This document shows, in pieces, positions 8,277 to 17,501 of a DNA stretch of 39,606 nucleotides. The position numbers and the translations under genes are program-made. Position 1 is the first letter of the stretch; every line of letters begins with the position of its first letter. The DNA comes from Sulfurovum sp. (GTDB lineage: Bacteria > Campylobacterota > Campylobacteria > Campylobacterales > Sulfurovaceae). Below the pieces are notes generated by a model that had not been told where the DNA came from, did no database searches, and was given only the letters and a program-made list of their open reading frames with translations. The stretch spans positions 1 through 39,606 of the forward strand of contig JAMOTA010000022.1 of the NCBI GenBank assembly GCA_027068435.1, written 5' to 3'.

Positions 8277-8849
8277 TTAAAGTACACCCTTAGTACTTGG
8301 GATACCTGCATTTTCATTGAGTGTAACAGCTCTACGAAGTGCTACAGCTAAAGCTTTAAATGCACCTTCAATGATGTGATGTTTATTTTTTCCTCTATTG
8401 CAAGTGAGATGTAGTGTCAATGGTAAGTTGAAAGTGAATGCTCTAAAGAACTCCTCTACTAACTCAACATCAAAATTACCTACTTTTCCCTCTAAAGGAA
8501 GTTCATAAAAGAGAAAAGCACGGTTTGACAAGTCAATATCACAACTTATACTCGCTTCATCCATCACTACTGTAGCATTTCCAAAACGCTCTATACTCTG
8601 TACTGGATAGATAGCACTTCTTAATGCTTGAGCAATAACAATCCCAACATCTTCAACGGTATGGTGGTCATCTATATGAGTATCTCCTACACAGTGAACA
8701 TCCATATCTATATGGGCATGCTTAGTAAATGACTCTAACATATGGTCGAAAAATCCTACACCTGTATTGATATTAGATTTTCCTTTTCCATAAAGGTTAA
8801 GTTTTACAGAGATTTGAGTCTCTTTAGTCTCTCTTTTCATTTCTATCAT
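8277..8849 (-). CDS. hisB: Imidazoleglycerol-phosphate dehydratase
   Basis: 190 residues, the monofunctional IGPD form. It dehydrates imidazole-glycerol phosphate to imidazole-acetol phosphate in histidine synthesis. The two Mn-binding repeats are visible: GFFDHMLESFTKHAH with HIDDHHTVEDVG (about 32-70), and CNRGKNKHHIIEGAFKALA near the C-terminus. There is no phosphatase domain, unlike the E. coli fusion. It is a lone his gene inside an envelope operon, 18 bp upstream of lptC. Confidence 0.95.
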   Translation of the reverse strand: MIEMKRETKETQISVKLNLYGKGKSNINTGVGFFDHMLESFTKHAHIDMDVHCVGDTHIDDHHTVEDVGIVIAQALRSAIYPVQSIERFGNATVVMDEASISCDIDLSNRAFLFYELPLEGKVGNFDVELVEEFFRAFTFNLPLTLHLTCNRGKNKHHIIEGAFKALAVALRRAVTLNENAGIPSTKGVL

Positions 8850-8872
8850 TTTATCTCCTTAGTTTTTATCTA

Positions 8873-9424
8873 TTAATAGGGTGTATCGGTATAGCTTCGT
8901 CTTGCCTCTTCACGGTATTGTAAAGAAGGCACTTCACCTGCAAAACCTAAAGCTTTTATGGAAACTTTAGCAATACCCATCTTATCAAGTCCTAGCTCTT
9001 TACCTGCTATATAACTACAGTCAATAATACGTCCTCTAACAAAAGGACCTCTATCATTAATACGAACAATAGTACTTTTCCCATTTTCTAAATTTGTAAC
9101 TTTTACCATCGTATCCATAGGCCATGTTTTATGTGCAGCAGTTCTTTTATACATATTGTAGCGTTCCCCATTACTGGTGTACTTTCCATGGAAATTTGGA
9201 CCATACCAACTAGAGATACCTCGTACAACTTTTCCTACTCTTGCAGATCTAGGATAATATCTTTTCCCACGTATTTTATAAGGTTTCATAGTAGCTCTAT
9301 GTCTTGCAGCACTTGTGTATTTTGTTGCTTTTATTACCCCTCTATATCTTTGTGAACACCCAGTCATGCTAAGCATAAATAAGAGAATAAACATAACTAA
9401 AAATAGATTTAACGCACTTCTCAT
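8873..9424 (-). CDS. rlpA: RlpA-like lipoprotein (double-psi beta-barrel, septal lytic transglycosylase family)
   Basis: The protein has a lipoprotein signal with lipobox LSMTGC and a double-psi beta-barrel: GISSWYGPNFHGKYTSNGE, AAHKTWPMDTMVKVTNL and VRINDRGPFVRGRIIDCS. RlpA proteins act on peptidoglycan lacking stem peptides, from the outer membrane. The longest ORF begins at 9436, but the ATG four codons further on (9424) has GGAG six bases upstream, so I prefer that start (183 residues). No C-terminal SPOR domain follows, so this is a short form. Confidence 0.85.
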   Translation of the reverse strand: MRSALNLFLVMFILLFMLSMTGCSQRYRGVIKATKYTSAARHRATMKPYKIRGKRYYPRSARVGKVVRGISSWYGPNFHGKYTSNGERYNMYKRTAAHKTWPMDTMVKVTNLENGKSTIVRINDRGPFVRGRIIDCSYIAGKELGLDKMGIAKVSIKALGFAGEVPSLQYREEARRSYTDTPY

Positions 9425-9495
9425 AGTATACTCCATACTGTATAATAAATTTAAATAAAATTATCACGTTATTTGACTTCATTGTTGCTTGATTA

Positions 9496-10596
9496 TTACT
9501 CTTCTAAAGCCTTTTCAAATATCTCTTCATTTACAGGAATAATCAAAAGTGTATCTACGGTTAAAAATTCATCTTTAATTTGGTTAGCAATTTTAATCTC
9601 ATAAACTGTACTTTTATACTTCTTTGCAATAGATTCAAGTGTATCACCTAAAGATACAATGTAAGAGAGTAGATAAGGTTTTATCGGCTTTGCCTTCTCT
9701 ATCTCTTCTATTATCTCATACTTCAGATAAAAAAGCATCATCTTCTCTTCAGGTATAAAAATTTTATATAAGCCCTTTTTCTTAGATACATACCCTTTTT
9801 TATACTGTCTATTCATAGCCAGAAGTACAGAGGGTTTCATCTCCATCATTTTAGCTAAATCTGCTAGTTTTGTACCCTCTTTGACTTCTACTTGCATCAT
9901 ACTATTTTTAGAAGTATAAGTGTTTGTAGAGAAGTCTAACATCGTACTCTCACCTATCATCGCTACTAGAAGAATTTTTTTAATATACTCTCGTGTCTCC
10001 AAAGGTAAATACTTTGATTGGTTATCTAAAAGTATATACAACTCAGAGCTACCCGCTTTTTTAATGGCTTTTGATAAACGTCCTTCACCACAGTTATATG
10101 CCATAGCAGCCAAGTACCATTTACCAAACTGATGATGTAGTTTAGCAAGATAGCGTATCGCTGCACTAGTAGAACTCCAAGGGTCACAGCGTTCATCAAA
10201 ACTGTTACAGACTGAAAGGTTGTAATGTTTTGCAGTTTTAGGCATAAACTGCCATAACCCAACTGCCTTTTTAGGAGAGACAATAGCAGGTGAAAAACCA
10301 GACTCAACCATAGACAAGTAAAGAAAAAGATCTGAGAGACCACTATCCATGAGGCTACCTCTCATCATAGGCATATAGAGTTCACCTCTTTTTATGGAGT
10401 TTTTATAAAAGCGTTTCATTCTTTTTTCGTTGTGAAGTACAAAGCTTTCAAAACTTGCATCATAGATATATGATTCATCTACATCAAACTCTGAAAACAC
10501 ATACGCATAGCTAGGGTATTTTTCTGTAAGTGAGAGTGAAAATGCATAGTTCATCAGTAAAAGGGTAAACCATACGATATTTTTTATGCTTTTCAT
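9496..10596 (-). CDS. mltD: Membrane-bound lytic murein transglycosylase D with LysM repeats
   Basis: 366 residues: signal peptide (1-20), then an SLT domain with catalytic Glu98 in LSMVESGFSPAIVS, AVGLWQFMPKTAKHY and AYNCGEGRLSKAI, then two LysM-like units (about 234-286 VEVKEGTKLADLAKMMEM, and 309-357 YIVSLGDTLESIAKKYKS). It cleaves glycan strands of peptidoglycan, with LysM giving wall binding. It lies 14 bp after tatD. The context with rlpA, lptCA and mrdA makes this an envelope operon. Confidence 0.92.
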   Translation of the reverse strand: MKSIKNIVWFTLLLMNYAFSLSLTEKYPSYAYVFSEFDVDESYIYDASFESFVLHNEKRMKRFYKNSIKRGELYMPMMRGSLMDSGLSDLFLYLSMVESGFSPAIVSPKKAVGLWQFMPKTAKHYNLSVCNSFDERCDPWSSTSAAIRYLAKLHHQFGKWYLAAMAYNCGEGRLSKAIKKAGSSELYILLDNQSKYLPLETREYIKKILLVAMIGESTMLDFSTNTYTSKNSMMQVEVKEGTKLADLAKMMEMKPSVLLAMNRQYKKGYVSKKKGLYKIFIPEEKMMLFYLKYEIIEEIEKAKPIKPYLLSYIVSLGDTLESIAKKYKSTVYEIKIANQIKDEFLTVDTLLIIPVNEEIFEKALEE

Positions 10597-10610
10597 TATG
10601 TTAACAACTT

Positions 10611-11381
10611 TTAAATAGCAAAAAGTTTTTTACTATTTTTAGTTGTAAGTTCTGCCATTTCTTTACTTGATATACTACTTAATTCACACATTTTATCTAT
10701 TACAAATGTTGTAAAAGAGGGTTCATTTCTCTCTCCTCTATGAGGATGAGGAGTCAAATATGGAGCATCTGTCTCAACAAGTAGTTTTTCTTTTGGTATT
10801 TTAGGGTAAACATTAATCAACTTCTTTGCATTTTTAAAAGTAATCACTCCCCCTATACCATAATAGAAATTTTTATCTGCAAGTTTTAGTAGTGACTCAT
10901 CTGCATTATAACAGTGTAAAACCCCTCCCTCTGCACCTGCATACTCTTCAAGTAGTGCTAAGGAGTCTGCACTTGACTCTCTTATATGTACGATAAGTGG
11001 TTTTTTTAATGCTTTTGCCCAGAGTATTTGGTCTATAAAGACCTCTTTTTGACGTTTTTTTTCAGCAAATATCTCTGATTCGTCTTTAGGTAACCTAAAG
11101 TAATCTAACCCACACTCACCTATAGCTATACATTTAGGGTGATTTACAAATTTTTCAAGATAACTTTTATTATAATTTTTAGCATCATAAGGATGGACAC
11201 CTACAGCAAAATAGACACACTCATACTTTTGGGCTATCTCAACAGCTCTCTCCAAACTCTCAGGGTCAGCACCAGGGATAATAAACTGCTCAACTCCACT
11301 CTCTTTTGCATGCTTCAGTACTTCATCTAAGTCATCGTTATAACGTTCATCATCTAAGTGACAATGTGTATCTATTATCAT
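10611..11381 (-). CDS. tatD: TatD-family metal-dependent hydrolase/DNase
   Basis: 256 residues, TIM-barrel amidohydrolase-type fold. Metal ligands are visible: H6xH8 in DTHCHLDD, Glu in AIGECGLDYFR, His in LIVHIRES, His in GVLHCYN, and Asp in LVETDAPYLTPHPHRG. TatD proteins are Mg/Mn-dependent 3'-5' exonucleases linked to DNA repair. It is the first gene of the minus-strand operon; a TATAAT box lies about 30 bp upstream. Confidence 0.92.
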   Translation of the reverse strand: MIIDTHCHLDDERYNDDLDEVLKHAKESGVEQFIIPGADPESLERAVEIAQKYECVYFAVGVHPYDAKNYNKSYLEKFVNHPKCIAIGECGLDYFRLPKDESEIFAEKKRQKEVFIDQILWAKALKKPLIVHIRESSADSLALLEEYAGAEGGVLHCYNADESLLKLADKNFYYGIGGVITFKNAKKLINVYPKIPKEKLLVETDAPYLTPHPHRGERNEPSFTTFVIDKMCELSSISSKEMAELTTKNSKKLFAI

Positions 11382-11411
11382 TTTTAGCCTATTTTTGAAA
11401 TATTTTTATGC

Positions 11412-11417
11412 ATTATA
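11412..11417 (-). promoter_or_regulatory. -10 box for the tatD-mrdA operon
   Basis: The minus strand reads TTTTGCTATAATGC before tatD, a perfect TATAAT with the T-rich, GC-preceded context repeated at other promoters here (aspS, cysS). No clear -35 hexamer, as is usual for Campylobacterota sigma-70 promoters. Confidence 0.7.
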
Positions 11418-11509
11418 GCAAAATTTACACTTTTATTATATCTCATGTACCTATCTCTTATACGTAATAAGCTATAGTTTATCTATTATAGAACAATTAC
11501 AAGGAGTTA

Positions 11510-12049
11510 ATGTCTATGAATGTTTATATTATTATAGGTGCTGGTGTAGTTATCCTAGTAGCCTTATTTTTATTTCTCAATAAAAATAAAAGCAACACAG
11601 AAGTAAAAAAACGTCCAACAAATAATGCCGCAAGCGTGAAAAAGCCTGCTAGAGAAGAGGTACAAAGAGAAGTTCCTAAACAAAGCGTTAAGAAGGCACC
11701 TCAAATCGCCTTACCGCAATGTAACTTTTCTCCATTTGACCACTCACGACTATTTGATATGGGGCTTGAGAAAGAGGAAGTGTCTGAATTTGTTCAAGAA
11801 CTTATCCCTCAAATCGCATCACAAATTCCACTTATTGAAAAAGCATTAGCTAATTCAGACTTTGTTCAACTAGAGTCTTTAACCCATGCGATAAAAGGTT
11901 CATCTACTACAGTAGGTACAGGAGGTGTTGCTGACTTACTCTCTGAGTTTAATACCTATTTAAAAAATGGAACTGAAAAAGAGGTTATTTTAACTTATCT
12001 TAAGTACTTAAAGCATTACCATGCACAATTGGTAAAACAGTACACTTAG
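11510..12049 (+). CDS. Membrane-anchored histidine phosphotransfer (HPt) domain protein
   Basis: 179 residues. An N-terminal membrane helix (YIIIGAGVVILVALFLFL, about 6-23) is followed by a basic, low-complexity linker (25-68) and an HPt four-helix domain with the phospho-accepting His126 in LTHAIKGSSTTVGTGGVADL. HPt modules shuttle phosphate between response-regulator receiver domains in phosphorelays. No kinase or regulator gene is adjacent, so its partners are unknown. AAGGAG upstream fits either the first ATG (3-base spacer) or the second (9 bases); the latter would give 177 residues. Its TAG stop overlaps the recN stop by 4 bp in a convergent arrangement. Confidence 0.8.
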   Translation: MSMNVYIIIGAGVVILVALFLFLNKNKSNTEVKKRPTNNAASVKKPAREEVQREVPKQSVKKAPQIALPQCNFSPFDHSRLFDMGLEKEEVSEFVQELIPQIASQIPLIEKALANSDFVQLESLTHAIKGSSTTVGTGGVADLLSEFNTYLKNGTEKEVILTYLKYLKHYHAQLVKQYT

Positions 12050-13575
12050 CTTCTTAGCTTCTTTGCAAACTCAACAGCTTGCAAAGTGGGGTTTTCCCCA
12101 CCTATAATCCGTGCTATCTCATGTACTCTACCCTCATTTGTTAAAACTTCTACCCTACTTGATTTACCCTCTTTTGTAACCAATATATGCTGATTGGCTA
12201 ATGCAGAAAGATGTGGTTGATGAGAGATAGAAAAAATCTGATACACACTAGAGAGTTTTGCTATCATCTTTGCAATAGCAATAGATTCATCACCACTTAC
12301 ATTTGCATCTATCTCATCTAAAATAAGTACCCCTTGACTTTTACTATTTTCTTTAAGTGTTGTAGTCATGAGTGCTAAACGTACTCTATTAAACTCTCCA
12401 CCACTAAGCGTTGACATAGCAGAATCACCTAGAAGTATGCTAATGTTATCTAAACCATTGTCATCTAATGAAGCATGTGAAAACACAAACTCTAAAACAG
12501 GAAGTTTTAACATCTCCAAATACTCTTCTAACGCTTTTTCTAAAACTAACGCCTCTTTTTTTCTTACTTTAGATAATCTACTAGAGAGAACGGTAAGCTC
12601 CGTAAACTCCAAATCTATAAATGATTCTAACATACTTTTATCTTCTTCTATATTCTCAAAACCTAAGAGTTCTATTTTTTTAGCCTCTTTGTATGCTATC
12701 GCTTCTTCTAATGAACCATATTGATTTTTAAGTGTAGTAAGGTCACTCAACCTATCTAAAACCTCTTCAACATTTATCTCTTCGAGTTCATCTGCAAGTA
12801 TGCTTGTCTCTTCAAAGTCTGCTCTGAGCTGGTTCATCATCTCTGTAAAAGTGGCACTCTCTTTATCTAAAAGACGATAAACCTCTTCTACTGATCTCTC
12901 ATAACTAAATATCTCTGTTGCAACACCCATAGCATCTCTAATCTTATCTATGCGAGAGAGTTGCTGTTTTACTCTCATTAGCTCCACTTCTTCATTGACT
13001 TTAGGATTGATACGTTCTATTTTATCTATCTCGTACTTAGCAAACTCTATATGTTGTGCAAGCTTTTTTTCATCATCTTTTAGCTTTTCAAGTTGTGCAA
13101 TTTTTGACTTGTAGTGTATGTATCTTTTTTTATACTCTTTTAGTAGTTTCTTAAAACTTTTGTCTTTTTGAATAAGACTATTATCTATCATCACTAAAAG
13201 TGAAGAAGAAGTAAAGCCCCCTTTATCACGCACAGAGAGGTATTTTACATAAGGAGAAAAAAGTTCAGCTAAAGCTTTTTTAGAAATATTTTGACCATCT
13301 ACAAAATAACGAAGTTTCTCTTTTTTAAGTGTTTTTATCGTTAATTCATCTTTAAAGCTATATGCTTCACTCTCTAGTGTCGTTGGTTTCAATAAATTTA
13401 ACTCACACAGTGCTGCTGCACCTTGAGTGACATGACCAAAACTTGAAAGTATTGCAGACATTAGTACAGACTTTCCAGCCCCACTAGGTCCCGTTAAGAC
13501 TACAAGCCCTTTATTAAACTCAAGTTCCACTTCATCAAATATAACCAAATCACGCAGATATAATCTCTCTATCAA
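12046..13575 (-). CDS. recN: DNA repair ATPase RecN
   Basis: About 509 residues, SMC-like. It has the N-terminal Walker A GPSGAGKSV, long central coiled coils, the ABC signature STLSGGEFNRVRLAL and Walker B GVLILDEIDANVSG. RecN acts in double-strand break repair by holding DNA ends together. The reading frame is open from a TTG at 13590, but a second TTG at 13575 gives the family-like start MIERLYL, has GGGGAG seven bases upstream and overlaps the nadK stop as TTGA, so I take that as the start. It is slightly shorter than the E. coli protein. Confidence 0.93.
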   Translation of the reverse strand: MIERLYLRDLVIFDEVELEFNKGLVVLTGPSGAGKSVLMSAILSSFGHVTQGAAALCELNLLKPTTLESEAYSFKDELTIKTLKKEKLRYFVDGQNISKKALAELFSPYVKYLSVRDKGGFTSSSLLVMIDNSLIQKDKSFKKLLKEYKKRYIHYKSKIAQLEKLKDDEKKLAQHIEFAKYEIDKIERINPKVNEEVELMRVKQQLSRIDKIRDAMGVATEIFSYERSVEEVYRLLDKESATFTEMMNQLRADFEETSILADELEEINVEEVLDRLSDLTTLKNQYGSLEEAIAYKEAKKIELLGFENIEEDKSMLESFIDLEFTELTVLSSRLSKVRKKEALVLEKALEEYLEMLKLPVLEFVFSHASLDDNGLDNISILLGDSAMSTLSGGEFNRVRLALMTTTLKENSKSQGVLILDEIDANVSGDESIAIAKMIAKLSSVYQIFSISHQPHLSALANQHILVTKEGKSSRVEVLTNEGRVHEIARIIGGENPTLQAVEFAKKLRS

Positions 13576-14441
13576 TGAGTATCTCCCCAAGAGAGTTTTT
13601 CTCTCAATACTGAAAAATAATTTTGCTCTTTTCTATGTAGAAGTTTTGCTCCTATCTTAGCCCCTTGAATACTCAAAACATCACCAGGTGACATCTCATA
13701 ATGGTCTTGTCCATCTATAACAGCGATAACTTTTTCACTTGGAGAACTAAGCTCAATAGTAAAGTCTGCAGGTACAACCAAAGGTCTTTGGTTAGTTAAA
13801 GAGTGTGCAGAGACTGCTGTCATAATAAACGCTTGAGTTAAAGGGTACATTACTGGTCCGCCTGCTGCTAAATTGTAGGCTGTAGAACCTGTAGGTGTAG
13901 AGATAATCAACCCATCTCCTTTATAAGTATTGAACCATTCACTATCTATAGAGGCATTAATCTTTACCATTTTAGAGATAGCTTCTCTAGTGATAACCAC
14001 ATCATTTAATGCAAAAAATGGCTGTTTTTTTCCCTCTTTTGTCAAGATACAACCCTCTATCATCATACGATTATCTATACGGTATTCACCTACAAAGAGC
14101 TGTTCTAAAAAGTTCTCTACAGCATCTATAGTAATATCTGCTAGAAAACCTAAATTTCCTGCATTTATACCTACTACTGGTTTATGGTATCCATAACTTC
14201 TACGTACCAAAGAGAGAAGTGTTCCATCTCCACCAAGAGAGACTAAAAAATCTGACTCTTCACATAAGGTTTTAAAAGAGACTCCTTTTAAACCTATCAT
14301 TTTTGCTGATTTTTCAGAGAGTAAAACCGATATACCTCTTGTTTCAAATTGCGATTTTATCTTCTCATATAAAGGGCGTATATCTTCTGATTCAGGCTTA
14401 AGTATAAACCCTGCTGTTTTAATCTGTTTTAGTTTTTGCAA
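13572..14441 (-). CDS. nadK: NAD kinase
   Basis: 289 residues. It phosphorylates NAD to NADP. The diagnostic GGDGTLL motif (catalytic Asp), GINAGNLGFLADI and TPTGSTAYNLAAGGPVMYP are all present, followed by the C-terminal beta domain. The start is TTG at 14441. The stop overlaps the recN TTG, so the two are translated as a unit; the nadK-recN pairing is common in bacteria. Confidence 0.95.
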   Translation of the reverse strand: MQKLKQIKTAGFILKPESEDIRPLYEKIKSQFETRGISVLLSEKSAKMIGLKGVSFKTLCEESDFLVSLGGDGTLLSLVRRSYGYHKPVVGINAGNLGFLADITIDAVENFLEQLFVGEYRIDNRMMIEGCILTKEGKKQPFFALNDVVITREAISKMVKINASIDSEWFNTYKGDGLIISTPTGSTAYNLAAGGPVMYPLTQAFIMTAVSAHSLTNQRPLVVPADFTIELSSPSEKVIAVIDGQDHYEMSPGDVLSIQGAKIGAKLLHRKEQNYFSVLREKLSWGDTH

Positions 14442-14517
14442 AAGCTGAAATCTCCGTCTATTTTATTGTTGTTAGGTTAGCATAATATACAGAGGTTAAA
14501 ACTTTATAAAACACATT

Positions 14518-14778
14518 TTAACCACTTATTAATGCTATTTTCTCTCTTCTACTCATCTTTTTTATTGTATATTCACGTTTCGAAGCTGAGCTTCTATCTG
14601 GGTATATCTCACTAAGTACTAGATGAACAGGTCTTCTTCCTCTTGTGTATTTTGCACCTTTAGATGAACCATTATGTTCTGCTATACGACTCTCTAACTC
14701 TTTTGCAATACCCGTATAGAATGTTTTATCTATACATTCAACAATATAGACATAGTAAGAACTCTCTTTGCTACTCAT
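14518..14778 (-). CDS. GIY-YIG domain protein (UPF0213/YhbQ type)
   Basis: 86 residues, a stand-alone GIY-YIG nuclease-fold domain: YYVYIVECIDKTFYTGIA supplies the GIY-YIG strand pair (here YVY and YTG), followed by LESRIAEHNGSSKGAKYTRG with the conserved Arg, His-Asn and KYT-R positions. Proteins of this small family are implicated in DNA binding/cleavage, but the cellular role is unclear. It overlaps the end of the upstream repeat protein by 8 bp, so the two are co-translated. Confidence 0.85.
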   Translation of the reverse strand: MSSKESSYYVYIVECIDKTFYTGIAKELESRIAEHNGSSKGAKYTRGRRPVHLVLSEIYPDRSSASKREYTIKKMSRREKIALISG

Positions 14779-15370
14779 GTTCTAACGAATACGGTTTAAA
14801 GTAGAGACGGATAGCATCAAATGAGATAAACAAGCTTTCTGAGTCTATATCTGTACGAATAAGAACATCTTTCTTTTTTAATTCTGAAAAGTACTGATAA
14901 TAGATAGTAGCAATCATAGTTCTACCAGAGTATGCTTTACAAAAATCCACTTCAATAAAGTAAGCTCTTCTCATACCCAATATTTTATAATACTCCGTAT
15001 TGATAAAGGTGTATTTTCGCTTAGCATATAAACGTTTGTGTTTCATCTCTTTAATTTTTTGTTTTTCTAATCTTTGAGCATTGAGCTTTTCTAAAATACT
15101 CTCTTTCTCTTCCATAGAGTAAGAGGAGGTTTTTTCCTTATCTTTAATTTGCTGTTTTAATCTCTCATTATTGAGTCTATCTAAAATAAACTGCTTCTCT
15201 TCATTACTGTAGGTCTCATTTTTAGAGATATTTGCAATATGTAATTTTTCTTTTTCTTGCTGATGCTTCAGTCTCTCTTTATTAAGTTTTTGAAGAATAA
15301 ACTGTTTCTCTTCATTACTATACTTCTCTTTTTTAGAAATATTATCTTTTGGTGATTTTTCTACTTCCAT
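14771..15370 (-). CDS. Protein of unknown function with three tandem helical repeats
   Basis: 199 residues that I do not recognise. The N-terminal half has three copies of a 21-residue unit beginning YSNEEKQFILQKLN (17-37), YSNEEKQFILDRLN (54-74) and YSMEEKESILEKLN (84-104), spaced 37 and 30 residues apart, very rich in Glu/Lys/Gln and likely helical. The C-terminal part (about 118-199) is different, beta/alpha-like with many aromatic residues (YTFINTEYYKILGMRRAYF) and ends FDAIRLYFKPYS. No signal peptide or membrane segment. It precedes and overlaps a GIY-YIG gene, so they may work together. RBS GGGAGGAG lies before the ATG. Confidence 0.75.
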   Translation of the reverse strand: MEVEKSPKDNISKKEKYSNEEKQFILQKLNKERLKHQQEKEKLHIANISKNETYSNEEKQFILDRLNNERLKQQIKDKEKTSSYSMEEKESILEKLNAQRLEKQKIKEMKHKRLYAKRKYTFINTEYYKILGMRRAYFIEVDFCKAYSGRTMIATIYYQYFSELKKKDVLIRTDIDSESLFISFDAIRLYFKPYSLEHE

Positions 15371-15411
15371 AATTGTTTACTCCTCCCTTTAATAGTATAT
15401 AAGTTAAAGAT

Positions 15412-15417
15412 ATTATA
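15412..15417 (-). promoter_or_regulatory. -10 box for the repeat protein/GIY-YIG pair
   Basis: The minus strand reads TGTTATAATATC about 40 bp before the ATG at 15370, a perfect TATAAT. Confidence 0.55.
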
Positions 15418-15469
15418 ACATATAGTCTTTAGAGTCTAACTAATTATCCATAATACAGCACTTTTTAGA

Positions 15470-15475
15470 TAGAAT
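15470..15475 (+). promoter_or_regulatory. -10 box for metG
   Basis: TTTTTAGATAGAATC: TAGAAT preceded by a T-run, 63 bp before the metG ATG. One mismatch from TATAAT. Confidence 0.45.
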
Positions 15476-15538
15476 CTTCTTTATCATTTTACACTCTTAT
15501 GTAAAACCAGAAACTCATCTGTTTAAGGAACTTCAACT

Positions 15539-17491
15539 ATGTCTTGTAACAAAAAAGCCTATATTACTACACCTATTTATTATGTAAACGATATTGCACA
15601 TATCGGTCATGCATATACCACTATTATCGCAGATACACTTGCTCGTTATTCTCGTATGTCTGGATTAGATACTTTCTTTCTCACAGGTACCGATGAACAC
15701 GGACAGAAGATAGAGGAAGCTGCAAAGTCAAGAGGAAAAACAACTAAAGAGTATGCAGATGAAATTTCTGCTACCTTTAAAAATCTTTGGGATGATTTTG
15801 ACATCTCTTACGATAAATTTATTAGAACTACAGATGCTGACCATATGGTTGGGGTACAAAAAGCATTTTCTGCTATGCATGAAAAAGGTGACATTTATAA
15901 AGATACTTATAAAGGTCACTACTGTATTTCATGTGAAACTTTTTTTCCACTTCTTCAACTTGTAGATGGTGAATTTTGTCCAGAGTGTGGGAAAAGTACA
16001 ACTGTAGTAGAAGAAGAGAGTTATTTCTTTAGACTCTCTAACTATCAAGATAAACTGCTTAAATATTATGAAGAGCATCCAGAATTTATCTTGCCAAAAA
16101 GTAAAAGAAATGAAGTCATTCGTTTTGTTGAGGGAGGATTAACTGATCTATCTATCACAAGAACAAGTTTTGACTGGGGTGTAAAACTTCCAGAAAACTT
16201 CAATGACCCTAAACATGTTATGTATGTGTGGCTAGATGCACTTATGAACTATCTAACTGCATTAGGTTACGGTAAAGATGATGCAAATATGGAACAGTGG
16301 CCTGCACGTGTACACCTTATCGGTAAAGACATCTTACGTTTTCATGCTATCTACTGGCCAGCATTTCTTATGAGTCTTGATTTACCACTTCCTAAGCATA
16401 TTGCAGCTCATGGATGGTGGACTCGTGATGGTGAAAAAATGTCAAAATCTAAAGGTAATGTTGTTGACCCTAGAGCCGTGGCAGATGCATATGGCTTAGA
16501 CAACTTCCGTTACTTTATGCTTAGAGAAGTACCTTTTGGTGGAGATGGTGACTTTAGCCAAAAAGCACTGATTGACCGTATTAACTCTGATTTAGGTAAT
16601 GATTTGGGTAACCTACTCAACCGTCTTATAGGGATGAGTGGTAAATACTTTGCTGGTAGTGTTGATTCTACAAATGTAGAGAAATACTATCAATCAGAGT
16701 TAGATGATGTACATGCTTCACTTGAAAAATTAGAGCCTTTACTTTTTGATATGCAGATACACCGTTACCTTGAAGAGCTTTGGAGACCACTCACTGTAGC
16801 CAACAAAGCCATAGATATGTATCAACCATGGACACTTATGAAAGAGGGGAAAAAGGAAGAGGCAATGGCACTTAACGGTCTCATCGCTGCAATACTCTCT
16901 AAAGTATCTATCATGCTTTACCCTGTAATGCCTGAAGTTTGTACAAAAATTTCAAATGCCTTACACTTTAGTATAGATAACAAAAGTTGGAACGCTATGG
17001 TAAAAGATACTCAACTTCTTGACATCTTTGTATTAGAGAAAATAGACCCACTTTTCCCTCGTATAGAAGAGCCACTACTTGAACAAGCAGAGCCTATAGA
17101 GAAAAAGCCTAAAGTTAAAGTTAAAGATAAAGTTAAAAAAGAGGAAAAAGTAACAGAAGGAGTAGCACTTATAGGGATAGATCAATTCTTTCAAACTTCT
17201 CTAAAAGTTGGTACGGTTGTAAAAGCTGAAGAGGTACCAAAAAGTAAAAAACTTCTTCTACTTCAAGTAGATGTAGGTGAAGATGAACCTAGACAAGTTG
17301 TCGCAGGAATTAAAGAGTGGTATTCAACAGATGATATGTTAAACAGTCAAGTATGTGTGGTAGCAAACCTCAAACCTGCTAAACTTATGGGTTTAAAGAG
17401 TGAAGGTATGCTACTTGCAGCAAAAGATAAAGATGGTCTTTGTATGATTCGCCCTGAGAAGCCAAAAACGGCTGGAACACCTATAGGTTAA
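15539..17491 (+). CDS. metG: Methionyl-tRNA synthetase
   Basis: 650 residues, class I synthetase charging tRNA-Met. The HIGH motif is at 21-24 (DIAHIGHAYTT), KMSKS at 300-304, with a one-knuckle zinc site (CISCETFF ... CPECGK) in the connective peptide. A Lys/Glu-rich linker (about 515-540) leads to the C-terminal EMAP/Trbp111-type tRNA-binding domain (LKVGTVVKAEEVPKSKKLLLL ... GLKSEGMLLAA), which also mediates dimerisation. AAGGAAC precedes the ATG. The next gene follows after 10 bp in the same direction. Confidence 0.97.
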   Translation: MSCNKKAYITTPIYYVNDIAHIGHAYTTIIADTLARYSRMSGLDTFFLTGTDEHGQKIEEAAKSRGKTTKEYADEISATFKNLWDDFDISYDKFIRTTDADHMVGVQKAFSAMHEKGDIYKDTYKGHYCISCETFFPLLQLVDGEFCPECGKSTTVVEEESYFFRLSNYQDKLLKYYEEHPEFILPKSKRNEVIRFVEGGLTDLSITRTSFDWGVKLPENFNDPKHVMYVWLDALMNYLTALGYGKDDANMEQWPARVHLIGKDILRFHAIYWPAFLMSLDLPLPKHIAAHGWWTRDGEKMSKSKGNVVDPRAVADAYGLDNFRYFMLREVPFGGDGDFSQKALIDRINSDLGNDLGNLLNRLIGMSGKYFAGSVDSTNVEKYYQSELDDVHASLEKLEPLLFDMQIHRYLEELWRPLTVANKAIDMYQPWTLMKEGKKEEAMALNGLIAAILSKVSIMLYPVMPEVCTKISNALHFSIDNKSWNAMVKDTQLLDIFVLEKIDPLFPRIEEPLLEQAEPIEKKPKVKVKDKVKKEEKVTEGVALIGIDQFFQTSLKVGTVVKAEEVPKSKKLLLLQVDVGEDEPRQVVAGIKEWYSTDDMLNSQVCVVANLKPAKLMGLKSEGMLLAAKDKDGLCMIRPEKPKTAGTPIG

Positions 17492-17501
17492 AGGATATAG
17501 T

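Noticed and set aside
10026..10343. 105-codon ORF in another frame of mltD
   Set aside because: Lies fully inside the SLT domain coding region; shadow ORF.
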